NCBI RefSeq assembly: GCF_044357945.1
Contig: NZ_CP076563.1
Span: forward strand, 992,001 to 1,056,000
DNA from: QAND01 sp003150225
GTDB lineage: Bacteria; Bacillota; Clostridia; Christensenellales; QAND01
Length of the DNA stretch: 64,000 bases
Direction of reading: 5' to 3'
Shown: piece by piece, positions 1-9,129 of the stretch
Position numbering within the stretch: the first letter of the stretch is position 1
How the letters are laid out: each line of letters opens with the position of its first letter
The notes under the pieces: model-generated
Database searches by the model: none
What the model was told of the DNA's origin: nothing
The model's input: only the letters and a program-made list of their open reading frames with translations
Made by a program: the position numbers and the translations under genes

Positions 1-1
1 C

Positions 2-838
2 TCGGCTGTGGCCCTGTACTTCGTGAGCCAGATCGCCTCCGAAAAGGTAAAGGTAGTGCTGTCCGGCGAGGGGTCGGACGAGCTGTTCGGAGGCTATAAC
101 ATCTACCGGGAGCCCCATGACCTGCGTCCCCTAACCCGGCTTCCCCGGTTTATCCGCAAAGCCCTTGGCGGGCTGGCCCGGTGCATCCCCTTCCGCATCA
201 AGGGGAAAAATTACCTGATCCGGGGCAGCATGGACCTGGCCGACCGCTTCATCGGCAACGCCAAAATCTTCTCCGTAAAGGAGCGGAATCGGTTGCTTCG
301 CAACCCCATGGAGGTACCCGTGCCCCAGGCGCTCACCCGTCCCTTCTACGACAAGGTGAAGGATCAGGACGAAATCACCCAAATGCAGTATATCGATATT
401 AACTTCTGGCTTTGGGGAGACATCCTTCTAAAAGCTGACCGCATGAGCATGGCCCATTCCCTGGAGCTTCGGGTTCCTTTCCTGGACAAGGAGGTAGCCC
501 GGGTGGCCTGTTCCATTCCCAGCCGTCATCGGGTCACAGAGGGAAATACCAAGGCGGCCCTGAGGGAATCCGCTCAGCGGTATATCCCACAAAAATCCGC
601 TCAGAAGAAGAAACTGGGTTTCCCGGTTCCCATCCGGGTTTGGCTCCGCCAGGAGCCCTATTATCGGATCATCAAAGAGGCCTTTACCAGCGCTGTGGCC
701 CAGGAGCTTTTCAACACCCAAGAGCTTCTCAAGCTTTTGGACGCCCACTACCACGGCAAGGTGGACAACTCCCGGAAAATCTGGACCATCTACACCTTCC
801 TTCTTTGGCACGGACAGTTCTTCCCTCAAGCGAGTTAA
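2..838 (+). CDS. asnB: Asparagine synthase (glutamine-hydrolysing), C-terminal part
   Basis: Open at the window edge, so only the C-terminal 278 residues are seen; the reading frame is already open at base 2. The enzyme makes asparagine from aspartate, ATP and glutamine-derived ammonia in the cytoplasm. Visible is the synthetase half: the SGEGSDELFGGY segment that follows the ATP pyrophosphatase loop, then the ADRMSMAHSLELRVPFLD segment and KKKLGFPVP, all typical of class B asparagine synthases. The N-terminal glutaminase domain and the SGGxDS loop lie upstream of the window. A strong hairpin terminator follows at 877-907. Assignment is confident at family level; a closely related amidotransferase (for example for a peptide or cell wall) cannot be fully excluded without the N-terminus. 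Confidence 0.93.
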   Translation, partial: SAVALYFVSQIASEKVKVVLSGEGSDELFGGYNIYREPHDLRPLTRLPRFIRKALGGLARCIPFRIKGKNYLIRGSMDLADRFIGNAKIFSVKERNRLLRNPMEVPVPQALTRPFYDKVKDQDEITQMQYIDINFWLWGDILLKADRMSMAHSLELRVPFLDKEVARVACSIPSRHRVTEGNTKAALRESAQRYIPQKSAQKKKLGFPVPIRVWLRQEPYYRIIKEAFTSAVAQELFNTQELLKLLDAHYHGKVDNSRKIWTIYTFLLWHGQFFPQAS

Positions 839-876
839 GACACAATCAGCCTCTTTCTCCATCCTATCCAAACCGC

Positions 877-907
877 AAAGCACCGGCATCCCTTCCGGTG
901 CTTTTTT
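877..907 (+). terminator. Intrinsic terminator after asnB
   Basis: AAAGCACCGG (877-886) pairs with CCGGTGCTTT across an 8-base loop and runs into a T tract. It lies 39 bases after the asnB stop codon. Confidence 0.85.
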
Positions 908-1094
908 GATAAACCTCGTAGAAAACTATACCATTATGACTAGGACATATTTTTATAGAAAATACCAATAATCCCGTGATTTTTTGGATTTTTCTTGCAA
1001 ATATATCGGTCACAACCGCGTTTACACCATGAAAATAATGGTATATAATTATGATCAGCCATTATTGGCAAACGAGACTCATTGGAGGGCGATT

Positions 1095-2861
1095 ATGAAA
1101 CGACTTTCTCGGCTTTTAACCTTTGTGCTGGCATTTGTTCTCTGCATGTCCATGGGCATCGCAACTACCTTAGCTGATGACGGCCCCGAGGCCAAATGGA
1201 GCGCCGACGGCGGAACTTGGCAGGAAGGCACTCTTATGGATGCCGTTTGGGCAGCCTATGGCGCCGACGCCAAAATTGAAATTCAGCTGCAAAGAAGCGT
1301 CACCCTAGACGCTTCCTGGTATCCCCAGCATCTGGGTTATTCCGGGGTGGAGTTGATTCTGGACGGCCAGGGCTTTACCATTCACCGGGGCCAAGCGCCT
1401 TCCCAATTCTTTGCCGTTGACCAGGCCAATAGCAAGGTTACCCTTAAAGACATCACTCTGGATGGCGGCGCGGTATGGGACAATCCCGCTAACGTAGCCG
1501 GACGCGCCAACTCCGGCACCACCATTAACGGAAATGGCCACCTCATCTGGATCTATAACGACAGCGCCACCCTAATTTTGGAGGAGGGCGCAGTCCTGCA
1601 AAACAACCACATCGTCAGCAGCCAGAATGGCGCCGGCATTGAAGTGAGCAATGGCACGCTAGTGATGAAAAATGGTTCGGCAATCAAACGCAACACCGCT
1701 ACCGGCTCCAGCGGCTACGGTGGCGGAGGAGCCGGCGTTGATATTGGCAGCAGTGGCATCTTCCGGATGGAAGGCGGCGTCATATCGGAGAATTACGCCA
1801 GCGTTGCCGGCGGTGGAATCTACGTGGGAGACGGCGGTTCCTTCCTTCTGAAAGACGGCCGGATCCAATCCAACGCAGCTGGCAACAACGGCGGTGCGAT
1901 CTCAGGCGCTGCAGGCTACGATATCAGCCTCATGGGCGGCGTCCTCACCGGAAACCAGGCGGGGGCCGGCGGCGGCATAACCCTGTTTGGTGATATCAAA
2001 GTGGGCGGTGGTATTCAAATTGCCGGCAACACCAAGCCGAGCGGCACCGCGTCCAACGCCCTTATCATCAACAGCAGCAAGCTGTTACTCACCGAACCCT
2101 TTGAAACCGACGCCGCCATCGGCATTGGCGTACACAGCGGCATCGGTGAGGGAAGCGTCGCCGCCCAGGCGGCCCAGGAGGATCTCGCCATCCAGGGCAA
2201 GGTGTTCCTCTCCTCGGAAAACGACGGATTCAGCCTCATGCGCAGCGGTACCCAGCTTCTCTTTACCCAGGGACAGAAGAGCTACACCGTTTTGTTCAAT
2301 GCCAATGGCGGAAGCGCGATATCTCCCGTGGAAAATCTAGTGGAAAACAGCCTTCTCACCGAGAGCACTCCCACCAAAAACAACTTCCGGTTTGACGGCT
2401 GGTACCGGGATGCTGCTCTTACTCAGCCCTGGAATTTTGATACCGATCAGGTACAGGAAAATATGATTCTTCATGCCAAGTGGACGCCTATCCGCACCGT
2501 TATCTTTCACTCCAATGGCGGAAGCCCCGTTCAATCGGCATCCGTGGCAGATGGTGATCTGTTGGCACGGCCCGTGGATCCCACCCGGGATGGCTATCTC
2601 TTTGCCGGCTGGTATCGGGATGCAGATCTAAAAATTCCCTTTGATTTCTCCCAGCCCCATGAGGGGGATATCACCCTGTATGCCGGTTGGAAGGAGGCCT
2701 CTTCTGTGGCCGGAGATCCTATTCCGGAGGATCCGGATTCCGGCGATATTCCCAAGACCGGGGATTCCCAGCAACCCTTCCTTTGGGCGGCTCTCAGCTT
2801 ACTAGCTATGGCTGCGGCGGGATCCGTGGTCCGGTCTCGGATCAAAGAAGCTCACCGGTAA
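1095..2861 (+). CDS. Cell-wall-anchored surface protein, beta-helix with InlB-type repeats
   Basis: 588 residues. The ATG at 1095 is chosen because a GGAGG lies just upstream and a signal peptide (KRLSRLL, hydrophobic core, TTLADD) follows directly; the frame stays open upstream to 984. After the signal comes a Gly/Asn-rich region with repeated strands (GNGHLIWIYND, GAGIEVSNGTLVMKNGS, GGGIYVGDGGSFLLKDG) typical of right-handed parallel beta-helix surface proteins. Two InlB/Listeria-Bacteroides repeats of about 65 residues follow, each with an FxxNGG start and a GWYRDAxL core. The C-terminus has a sortase-type signal IPKTG at 552-556, a hydrophobic helix and a basic tail. It should be covalently attached to peptidoglycan; the ligand is unknown. 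No sortase gene is in the window. A terminator hairpin follows. Confidence 0.85.
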   Translation: MKRLSRLLTFVLAFVLCMSMGIATTLADDGPEAKWSADGGTWQEGTLMDAVWAAYGADAKIEIQLQRSVTLDASWYPQHLGYSGVELILDGQGFTIHRGQAPSQFFAVDQANSKVTLKDITLDGGAVWDNPANVAGRANSGTTINGNGHLIWIYNDSATLILEEGAVLQNNHIVSSQNGAGIEVSNGTLVMKNGSAIKRNTATGSSGYGGGGAGVDIGSSGIFRMEGGVISENYASVAGGGIYVGDGGSFLLKDGRIQSNAAGNNGGAISGAAGYDISLMGGVLTGNQAGAGGGITLFGDIKVGGGIQIAGNTKPSGTASNALIINSSKLLLTEPFETDAAIGIGVHSGIGEGSVAAQAAQEDLAIQGKVFLSSENDGFSLMRSGTQLLFTQGQKSYTVLFNANGGSAISPVENLVENSLLTESTPTKNNFRFDGWYRDAALTQPWNFDTDQVQENMILHAKWTPIRTVIFHSNGGSPVQSASVADGDLLARPVDPTRDGYLFAGWYRDADLKIPFDFSQPHEGDITLYAGWKEASSVAGDPIPEDPDSGDIPKTGDSQQPFLWAALSLLAMAAAGSVVRSRIKEAHR

Positions 2862-2875
2862 ACAACATGCTGACA

Positions 2876-2910
2876 AAAGAGAAGCTCCGGCAAAACCGGA
2901 GCTTCTCTTT
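2876..2910 (+). terminator. Intrinsic terminator after surface protein gene
   Basis: AAAGAGAAGCTCCGG (2876-2890) pairs exactly with CCGGAGCTTCTCTTT (2896-2910) around a CAAAA loop. A-rich on the left and T-rich on the right, so it may work on both strands. Confidence 0.85.
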
Positions 2911-2969
2911 GTATCTCATCGCTTTTATGCTATGCTCTCCTTAGAAATCCAAACAAGGAGTTCCTGCCC

Positions 2970-3521
2970 ATGACCATCACCCTTCGCCCCTGGCGGATGG
3001 AAGACATCCCCCAGGTGTATATGCTGGCCAACAACAAAAAAATTGCCGCCAACCTACGGGATGCATTTCCTTATCCCTATAAACTGACGGACGCGGAGGA
3101 CTATCTTATAAGCTGTATCAGGACCCCTGAAACCACCCAGTGTCCCAGAGCCATCCTTATGGACGGCCAGCTGGTGGGAAGCATCGGGCTATTTCTGGGC
3201 ACCGATGTCTACCGCAAAAGCGCGGAGCTGGGTTATTGGCTGGGAGAGCCTTATTGGGGCCAGGGCATTATGACGGAGGCCATCCGCCAGATCTGCGCCT
3301 ATGGTTTTGCCCAGTACGACATCCACCGGATACACGCTGAGCCCTTTGCCCACAACAAGGGATCCCGTCGCTGTCTTCAAAAAGCGGGTTTCACCTTGGA
3401 GGGGATTCTGCGTAAAAGCGTATACAAGAACGGTGAAATCCTGGATTCCTGCATCTATGCCCTAGTTGCGGGTGAATCGTCGATGGCCACCATCACCGAA
3501 GTGGCTTTGACCACCGCGTAG
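2970..3521 (+). CDS. GNAT family N-acetyltransferase (RimJ/RimL-like)
   Basis: 183 residues starting with the ITLRPWRMEDIPQVY pattern of RimJ/RimL-type acetyltransferases. The acetyl-CoA binding segment is visible as YWLGEPYWGQGIMTEA (Q/RxxGxG/A type), followed by RIHAEPFAHNKGSRRCLQKAGF, the usual second half of the fold. It probably transfers acetyl from acetyl-CoA to an amino group of a small molecule or a protein N-terminus; the substrate cannot be read from sequence. An AAGGAG box precedes the ATG. Its 3' end overlaps the convergent TOBE-domain gene by 67 bases, so the two transcripts are partly antisense. Confidence 0.9.
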   Translation: MTITLRPWRMEDIPQVYMLANNKKIAANLRDAFPYPYKLTDAEDYLISCIRTPETTQCPRAILMDGQLVGSIGLFLGTDVYRKSAELGYWLGEPYWGQGIMTEAIRQICAYGFAQYDIHRIHAEPFAHNKGSRRCLQKAGFTLEGILRKSVYKNGEILDSCIYALVAGESSMATITEVALTTA

Positions 3522-3685
3522 GCTTTCTCCCCCACCTTCAGTCCCAATTTCCGAACGGCCTCTCTGGAGATGGTAGCGCTTACCACATTCCCTCCTCCAA
3601 TATCGATCTTCACAATTGCGTTAACAGCGCCGTCCTGGATGTCGGTCACCTTGCCGGGCAGTTGATTTCTGGCACTCAGTTTCAT
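3455..3685 (-). CDS. TOBE/Mop-type molybdopterin-binding domain protein
   Basis: 76 residues from the ATG at 3685, which has AAGGAGG seven bases upstream; the frame extends further up but without a ribosome site. The sequence KLSARNQLPGKVTDIQDGAVNAIVKIDIGGG is a classic Mop/TOBE domain, the small beta-barrel that binds molybdate or tungstate oxyanions in molbindins and in ModC/ModE. A protein of this length is a stand-alone molbindin, probably an intracellular oxyanion store or buffer. No mod transporter genes are next to it. It converges on and overlaps the acetyltransferase gene. Confidence 0.87.
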   Translation of the reverse strand: MKLSARNQLPGKVTDIQDGAVNAIVKIDIGGGNVVSATISREAVRKLGLKVGEKAYAVVKATSVMVAIDDSPATRA

Positions 3686-3735
3686 GGAACATACCTCCTT
3701 TGGTTGTCCCTCTAGCATGCCACACGACGGCAGTT

Positions 3736-4014
3736 TTATACCCAAATCCTCTGTACCAGCACATAGGCCAGCGCCTGCGCCGCCATGATGAGCGGTACCC
3801 CCACCATAAATTTCTTCTTTCTTATCTTATGATGAAATAGAAAGAAGGAAAGGTAAAGCCCCATACCGCCCAGGAGAACCGCCAGAAGCATAAGGGTATT
3901 TTCCGGTACTCTTCGCCGGCCCTGGATGGCCGATAGCTTATCCCATCCCGACACCAGTAGCGCCAGGAGATTGATCCCGATTAGGTATCCCAGAAAGAAC
4001 GACCCCATGGGCAT
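3736..4014 (-). CDS. DUF1294 family small membrane protein
   Basis: 92 residues from the ATG at 4014, preceded by AAAGAGGTG. Three hydrophobic segments are visible, with the family core INLLALLVSGWDKLSA followed by RRRVPENTLMLLAVLLGG and FFLFHHKIRKKKF. These match DUF1294, a family of about 90-residue inner membrane proteins of unknown function. It lies 50 bases upstream of the Mop-type gene on the same strand and may be transcribed with it. No function can be assigned. Confidence 0.8.
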   Translation of the reverse strand: MPMGSFFLGYLIGINLLALLVSGWDKLSAIQGRRRVPENTLMLLAVLLGGMGLYLSFFLFHHKIRKKKFMVGVPLIMAAQALAYVLVQRIWV

Positions 4015-4315
4015 CAAAATCACCTCTTTGGGGCAGTATACCAGAAAAAACAGGGAGAAAGGGGCCATATGGCCTCTTTTTTTTCATAAAAACAGAATCT
4101 TATCTTTTCGCTTGCCTCATGTGGTATCATAGAGATAAGAAGATAGAAAAAAATTCCATCGCTTCAAGATCTTTATAATTTTTCTCCAGATTTTCATCAT
4201 TTTTGACAAATTATTGCCTTTTCCTTTCATTTTCTAAGAGTACCGTTGAAGTAGAATAAAATTACCTGGATTGCATCCAGGGCTTTCGGGCATTAATTAT
4301 CAAGAGGTGGTTAAC

Positions 4316-5767
4316 ATGAAGCGAAACGCCATGGTGGACGTCATGGTCAAGAAAGCAGCCCGGGAGGTTATTAAAAATCCCGATAAGGCCCTTCCCCGAG
4401 GTCTAAAACTCGTAGAGAGCCTGGACCGCAAAAAAGTCAACGCCCGTACCTACGAAGCCCTGCACACGGTGCTGGACGATCCCGATAACAACTGGAACAT
4501 CTTTCTCCACAACATCTTTTCAAACGTAGCCCCCGAATCCCTGGAAAAGCTATCGGTAAGCCTGATCCTAAACGCCGCTATGGAAAGCTACAACAAGCGG
4601 ATGGAAAACGTAAAAAAGTATGACTGCAACATCCCCTGGGCGATTCTTATGGATCCCACCGCCGCCTGCAATCTAAAGTGTACCGGCTGCTGGGCTGCGG
4701 AATACGGAAAAAACGCCAGCCTCCCCTACGATGTGATGGAAAAGGTGATCCGGGAGGGCACCGAGCTTGGAGTCTATACCTACATCTTCTCGGGAGGGGA
4801 ACCTCTGGTACGAAAAGAGGAATTAATTCAGCTTTGTGACAGCCATCCCGAGTGCATCTTTCTGGCCTTTACCAACGGCACTTTGGTGGATGAAGCCTTC
4901 GCCAAGGAGCTGCGTCGGGTAGGCAACTTTGGCTTGGCCTTCTCCATCGAGGGCTTTGAGGAGGAGACCGATATGCGGCGAGGCGCTGGTACCTATCAGG
5001 CGGTAATCCGGGCCATGGACCTATTAAAGGCCGAGGGCGTAGCCTTTGGGTTCTCTACCTGCTACCATAGCAAAAACGTGGACTGCGTGGGTTCTGATGC
5101 CTATGTGGACTTCATGATTGAAAAGGGTTGTCTCTTCGGCTGGTATTTCACCTACATCCCGGTGGGGGTGGACGCGGTGCCGGAGCTTATCGCCACGGCG
5201 GAGCAACGGGAATTCATGTACCACCAAATGCGGAAGTGGCGGCAGACCAAGCCCGCTTTCCTTCTAGACTTCTGGAACGACGGCGAATATACCCTGGGAT
5301 GTATCGCAGGGGGACGCAACTACTTCCATATCAACGCTGCAGGAGAATGCGAACCCTGCGCCTTCATCCACTATGCAAATGTGAACATCAAGGATTGCAG
5401 CCTGCTGGAGGCTTTGCAGTCCCCTCTGTTCATGGAATATCATAGAGGGCAGCCTTTCAACCAAAATCATCTGCGCCCCTGCCCCCTCCTGGATAATCCC
5501 CACTGCCTTAGGGAGATGGTGGAGCGCTCCGGCGCCCATTCCACCGAAATGCTCTCTCCCGAACCGGTAGAGCAGCTAACCAGCAAAACCCAGGCGGCTT
5601 CCGAGGCTTGGGGACCGGTAGCGGACCGAATCTGGGAGGATCCCAACGAGCCAAAGTACGCTTCCCGGTCCCGGCTATACCATCAAAAAGCCGATGGTTC
5701 CCCCATGGAGGATTCTCCGGAGGACACGGCCTCCGCGCCAGAGGATACGGACATCAGCGCCAACTAG
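4316..5767 (+). CDS. Radical SAM protein with SPASM-like C-terminal region
   Basis: 483 residues from the ATG at 4316, chosen for the AAGAGGTGG box just upstream. The radical SAM cluster motif CNLKCTGC lies at residues 118-125 (CxxxCxxC), followed by the FSGGEPL segment that contacts SAM. An N-terminal helical region of about 105 residues precedes the core. Near the C-terminus, further cysteines (GECEPCAFIH and CPLLDNPHC) suggest auxiliary Fe-S binding as in SPASM/Twitch proteins. The last 60 residues are acidic and look disordered. The reaction is not known; there is no precursor-peptide gene next to it. A terminator-like hairpin lies at 5802-5840, so it seems to be a single-gene transcript. 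Confidence 0.85.
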   Translation: MKRNAMVDVMVKKAAREVIKNPDKALPRGLKLVESLDRKKVNARTYEALHTVLDDPDNNWNIFLHNIFSNVAPESLEKLSVSLILNAAMESYNKRMENVKKYDCNIPWAILMDPTAACNLKCTGCWAAEYGKNASLPYDVMEKVIREGTELGVYTYIFSGGEPLVRKEELIQLCDSHPECIFLAFTNGTLVDEAFAKELRRVGNFGLAFSIEGFEEETDMRRGAGTYQAVIRAMDLLKAEGVAFGFSTCYHSKNVDCVGSDAYVDFMIEKGCLFGWYFTYIPVGVDAVPELIATAEQREFMYHQMRKWRQTKPAFLLDFWNDGEYTLGCIAGGRNYFHINAAGECEPCAFIHYANVNIKDCSLLEALQSPLFMEYHRGQPFNQNHLRPCPLLDNPHCLREMVERSGAHSTEMLSPEPVEQLTSKTQAASEAWGPVADRIWEDPNEPKYASRSRLYHQKADGSPMEDSPEDTASAPEDTDISAN

Positions 5768-5801
5768 CGGGAGATCACGAATACACAAGGGCAACTTCTA
5801 A

Positions 5802-5840
5802 AAAGGAGCACTCGTATGGAAAACATACGGGTGCTCCTTT
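5802..5840 (+). terminator. Hairpin after radical SAM gene
   Basis: AAAGGAGCACTCGTATG pairs with CATACGGGTGCTCCTTT around a short loop (one G-T pair). The stem is long, but the T run is only three bases, so termination strength is uncertain. Confidence 0.65.
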
Positions 5841-5898
5841 GCGTTCCACCGGCCCTTTCCAGATCCATCGTCTGGACTCAATCAATCAAAAAAAACCC

Positions 5899-5929
5899 TT
5901 GCAAAGCAATCCAAAATAGATTATTCTAT
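5899..5929 (+). promoter_or_regulatory. Promoter and candidate MarR operator of the MarR-flavodoxin pair
   Basis: A -35 TTGCAA (5899-5904), 17-base spacer and -10 TATTCT (5922-5927) precede the MarR gene. The inverted repeat ATAGA-TTAT-TCTAT (5916-5929) covers the -10 box, which is where an autoregulating MarR protein would bind. The link to the MarR protein is inferred. Confidence 0.6.
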
Positions 5930-5966
5930 CCATAAAGGTAACTACTTATCTATTTGAGGTGAAAGA

Positions 5967-6461
5967 ATGGCAGTACCCGCGGATTCACCCAGCCCTCGGC
6001 AGCAATTGGAGACCTTTGAGCCGCAAAAGGCCGCTCTGGGCATGGTCTTTCTGTTGGCCAATCAGTTGGAGACGGTGGGTAATCATTTTCTGGGTGAGCT
6101 GACCAGTAAACAATGGTTTTTGCTGGCCAACCTTGACTCCTTTTTTCAAGCGCCTCCTACCATCAGCCAAGTGGCGCAAACCATGCATATCAGCCATCAG
6201 AATGTCAAACAGCTGGCTTTGAAGCTCCAAGCCAAAGGATTTGTACAGCTTCAAAAGGACGCGCAGGATCAGCGGGCATGGCGCATTCACCTGACGCAGA
6301 AAGCCTATGCATACAGTTCCGCACGACTCGGTAAGGATCTAGCCTTCCTGGAAGCGCTTTTAAACGGCGTCTCCCCCGTCAGTCTGGATTCCTTCCTTGC
6401 CACCGCCCTGCAGATCCATGATAACCTGACCCGGATGGAGGGTCAGGATCTAACAGAATAG
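5967..6461 (+). CDS. MarR family transcriptional regulator
   Basis: 164 residues. The winged-helix core is visible: LTSKQWFLLANL, then the helix-turn-helix TISQVAQTMHISHQNVKQLALKLQAKGFV and the wing KDAQDQRAWRIHLT. MarR proteins bind palindromic operators as dimers and release DNA on binding phenolic or oxidising ligands. A GAGGTG ribosome site lies just upstream. The flavodoxin-like gene starts 24 bases after the stop and is almost certainly co-transcribed, so this regulator probably controls it and itself through the dyad on its own -10 box. Confidence 0.88.
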   Translation: MAVPADSPSPRQQLETFEPQKAALGMVFLLANQLETVGNHFLGELTSKQWFLLANLDSFFQAPPTISQVAQTMHISHQNVKQLALKLQAKGFVQLQKDAQDQRAWRIHLTQKAYAYSSARLGKDLAFLEALLNGVSPVSLDSFLATALQIHDNLTRMEGQDLTE

Positions 6462-6485
6462 ATTAAATCGGAAAGGAAACGCCCT

Positions 6486-7022
6486 ATGAAGATGCCTCTC
6501 GTTCTCTTTCGCTCCTACTACGGCAGCACCCTTCAGTACGCGCAATGGCTAGCCCAAAGCCTATCCTGCCCCTGCTTTGATGTCCGGAAAGTTCCCAAAA
6601 GCGCCCTAATACACCATGATCCCATCGTATTTGGAGGCGGGCTGTATGCTGGAAAGATGGCCGGCGCTTCCGCACTTCTTCGGGAGGAAGCGCTTCTTCT
6701 GGATAAGCATCTGGTGGTTTTCACCGTAGGCGCCTCCGATCCTACGGACACCAGTAAATATGCCCAACTGATAGAAAAAACCTTCTCCCCCGCTCTTCGC
6801 GCCCAGACCGCCTTTTTTCATCTGCGAGGCAATCTGGAATACTCCAAGATGAGTTTCCAACACCGCACCATGATGAAACTGTTAAAGAAAATGGTGGAAA
6901 AAATGCCACCCCAGCAGCGTAGCCAGGAGGATCAGGACATTCTTTCCACCTTTGGGGTGGATACCTATTTTGTGGATGAAAGCGCCCTAGCCCCCATTTT
7001 AGACCATATTAAAACGCTATGA
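6486..7022 (+). CDS. Flavodoxin-domain protein (HemG-like)
   Basis: 178 residues. The N-terminal VLFRSYYGSTLQYAQWLAQ is a flavodoxin phosphate-binding loop variant, followed by DPIVFGGGLYAGKM and VVFTVGASDPTD in the positions that wrap FMN. It resembles the flavodoxin-like family that includes menaquinone-dependent protoporphyrinogen dehydrogenase HemG, but in Clostridia such proteins are usually uncharacterised reductases. It should be cytoplasmic and bind FMN. It forms a two-gene unit with the MarR regulator directly upstream. The substrate is unknown. Confidence 0.8.
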   Translation: MKMPLVLFRSYYGSTLQYAQWLAQSLSCPCFDVRKVPKSALIHHDPIVFGGGLYAGKMAGASALLREEALLLDKHLVVFTVGASDPTDTSKYAQLIEKTFSPALRAQTAFFHLRGNLEYSKMSFQHRTMMKLLKKMVEKMPPQQRSQEDQDILSTFGVDTYFVDESALAPILDHIKTL

Positions 7023-7136
7023 TTCCTTCCATCCCGATATAGCCCGGTTCCTTAGGGATCCGGGCCGCGCTTTGTCCCCATGGTCCGCCCATCGCACAAA
7101 ATGTCAAATTCTTCTTATCAAGATCTTATAGTTGCG

Positions 7137-7164
7137 TTGACAACTTTATTTCGAGTGCTATAAT
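7137..7164 (+). promoter_or_regulatory. Consensus sigma-A promoter for the MATE-MarR operon
   Basis: Perfect -35 TTGACA (7137-7142) and perfect -10 TATAAT (7159-7164), 16 bases apart, about 40 bases before the MATE start codon. A consensus promoter of this strength would be expected to need a repressor. Confidence 0.88.
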
Positions 7165-7205
7165 AAAAGCATATTGAATCCGTATGATAAGAAGGCGATT
7201 GCGGT

Positions 7206-8630
7206 TTGAAAACCCTTGAAACACCCCAGGAAAAGTTCCGCCGTATGACGGAAACCCCCATTCCGAAGCTCATCGTGCGCTTGGCAATCCCCACCATCAT
7301 CAGCATGATGATCACCTCCATTTACAACATGGCCGATACCTTTTTTGTGGGACAAATCGGCACCAGCGCCACCGGCGCCGTGGGTGTAGCTTTCTCCTTG
7401 ATGGCCATCATCCAGGCCATTGGATTTACCTTTGGCGCGGGCAGTGGCAATTACATCTCCCGTTTGCTGGGACAACAGCGCCACGAGGAAGCTGAGCGGA
7501 TCGCCGCTACCGGTTTTTTTACCGCCCTCATCGCGGGCCTGATCCTAGCCGTGGCAGGCGAGCTGTTTTTGGAGCCGTTGGTGCGGATATTGGGCGCCAC
7601 GGAGACCATCCTCCCCTATGCGATGGATTACATCCGCTGGATTCTCGTGGGTGCCCCCTATATGATGGCCTGTTTCGTGCTCAACAACATCCTGCGGTAT
7701 CAGGGCAGCTCCTTTTATTCCATGCTGGGAGTGGCCACCGGCGGCATCCTAAACATCGCACTGGATCCCCTGTTTATCTACGCTTTCAATCTGGGGACGG
7801 CCGGTGCCGCCATCGCCACCATCATCAGCCAGTTTGTCAGCTTCTGCATCCTGCTGCATCACAGCCGGCGGCCCGAACATATCCACATTAAGTTTCGGAT
7901 GTTCACTCCTACCTGGGCGGTATATAAAGAGATTTTACGGGGCGGCCTCCCCTCCTTTTACCGCCAGGGACTGGGTAGCCTTGCCACCATCAGCCTAAAC
8001 TTTGCCGCCCATCCCTATGGGGACGCCGCCATTGCGGCCATGTCCATCGTCAACCGGATCTTCCAATTTATCCACTCGGTACAGCTGGGATTCGGCCAAG
8101 GCTTTCAACCGGTATGCGGTTTTAACTACGGCGCTGGACGCTATGACCGCGTGCTGGAGGGCTTTTGGTTCTGTATCAAAGTCAGCGTGGGAATCCTCTG
8201 TGTACTCTCTTTGGTGGGCTTCATCTTTGCGCCCCAGATCATCCCCATCTTCCGCAGAGACGCCGATGTAATCGCTATCGGCACCCTGGCCATGCGGCTC
8301 CAGTGCGTGGCCTTCCCCCTCAACAGCTGGGTGGTCATGAACAACATGCTCTGTCAGACCATCGGCAAGGGTACCGCCGCCTCCCTTCTATCCATCGCGC
8401 GGCAGGGGATGTTCTTCATCCCCATCATCCTGATCTTCCCCAGCCTCTTCGGTCTGTTGGGCGTTCAGATGGGTCAGCCCTGCGCCGATGTCTGTTCCTT
8501 CCTTCTGGCCATCCCCATTGGCGCCCGGGTTCTAAGGGAATTAAAGGCAGGACCTAAGAATACGTCCGTCGCTCCCTCTGGGGAATCCTCCGATGCCGCA
8601 ATGGAAGAAAAAGAGGAGGCGTTGTCATGA
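7206..8630 (+). CDS. MATE family multidrug/Na+ antiporter
   Basis: 474 residues starting at a TTG, supported by AGAAGG upstream and by the N-terminus KFRRMTETPIPKLIVRLAIP that MATE proteins of this clade share. Twelve hydrophobic helices are evident in two related halves, with the conserved NMADTFFVGQIGTSATGAVG region in helix 2 and FGQGFQPVCGFNYGAGRYDRV between the halves. MATE proteins export cationic drugs or toxins in exchange for Na+ or H+. The stop codon overlaps the start of the downstream MarR gene (ATGA), so export and its regulator are translationally coupled. Confidence 0.93.
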   Translation: MKTLETPQEKFRRMTETPIPKLIVRLAIPTIISMMITSIYNMADTFFVGQIGTSATGAVGVAFSLMAIIQAIGFTFGAGSGNYISRLLGQQRHEEAERIAATGFFTALIAGLILAVAGELFLEPLVRILGATETILPYAMDYIRWILVGAPYMMACFVLNNILRYQGSSFYSMLGVATGGILNIALDPLFIYAFNLGTAGAAIATIISQFVSFCILLHHSRRPEHIHIKFRMFTPTWAVYKEILRGGLPSFYRQGLGSLATISLNFAAHPYGDAAIAAMSIVNRIFQFIHSVQLGFGQGFQPVCGFNYGAGRYDRVLEGFWFCIKVSVGILCVLSLVGFIFAPQIIPIFRRDADVIAIGTLAMRLQCVAFPLNSWVVMNNMLCQTIGKGTAASLLSIARQGMFFIPIILIFPSLFGLLGVQMGQPCADVCSFLLAIPIGARVLRELKAGPKNTSVAPSGESSDAAMEEKEEALS

Positions 8631-9124
8631 CGGCTCCCCACGCAAACCGCTTTATCTCCATGATCTATCGCTACGGCCAGCGCATCTTTGCCCGCATGCT
8701 GCGGCAACGGCAGTTGCCTGTTGAGGCAGGACAGCTCCCCTTCCTATTCCAAGTGTACCGGCATCCTGGCATTACCCAGGAGGGGATCTCCGCCAACATC
8801 GGTATGGATAAAGGCACCACGGCCCGAATCATCACCCAACTGGAAAACAGCGGCATGGTCACCCGCAATCCCGATGAGAAGGACCGGCGCCTCAACCGCA
8901 TTCATCCTACCCAGGCAGCCCTGGACATCCATCCTGAGATCACGGAAATCGTGGAGGAATTCCATAGCCTTCTGTATCAAGGACTCAGCCCCGAGGAGAT
9001 CACGCTGGCAAAGCAGCTCCTGATCCACATGAAGGATAACCTGGCCGCCTATCTCCGGGAGGATCGGGGTGCAGTAAAACCGGGTTCTACAGCCGATTCC
9101 AAAGACGCCGTTCAAAAACAGTAA
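8627..9124 (+). CDS. MarR family regulator coupled to MATE exporter
   Basis: 165 residues with the MarR winged helix: PFLFQVYRHPGITQEGISANIGMDKGTTARIITQLENSGMV, then the wing RNPDEKDRRLNRIHPT. Its ATG overlaps the stop of the MATE gene by four bases, giving tight translational coupling. It is likely a ligand-responsive repressor of the MATE-marR operon. The C-terminal 30 residues are polar and not part of the fold. Confidence 0.9.
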   Translation: MTAPHANRFISMIYRYGQRIFARMLRQRQLPVEAGQLPFLFQVYRHPGITQEGISANIGMDKGTTARIITQLENSGMVTRNPDEKDRRLNRIHPTQAALDIHPEITEIVEEFHSLLYQGLSPEEITLAKQLLIHMKDNLAAYLREDRGAVKPGSTADSKDAVQKQ

Positions 9125-9129
9125 CCGGG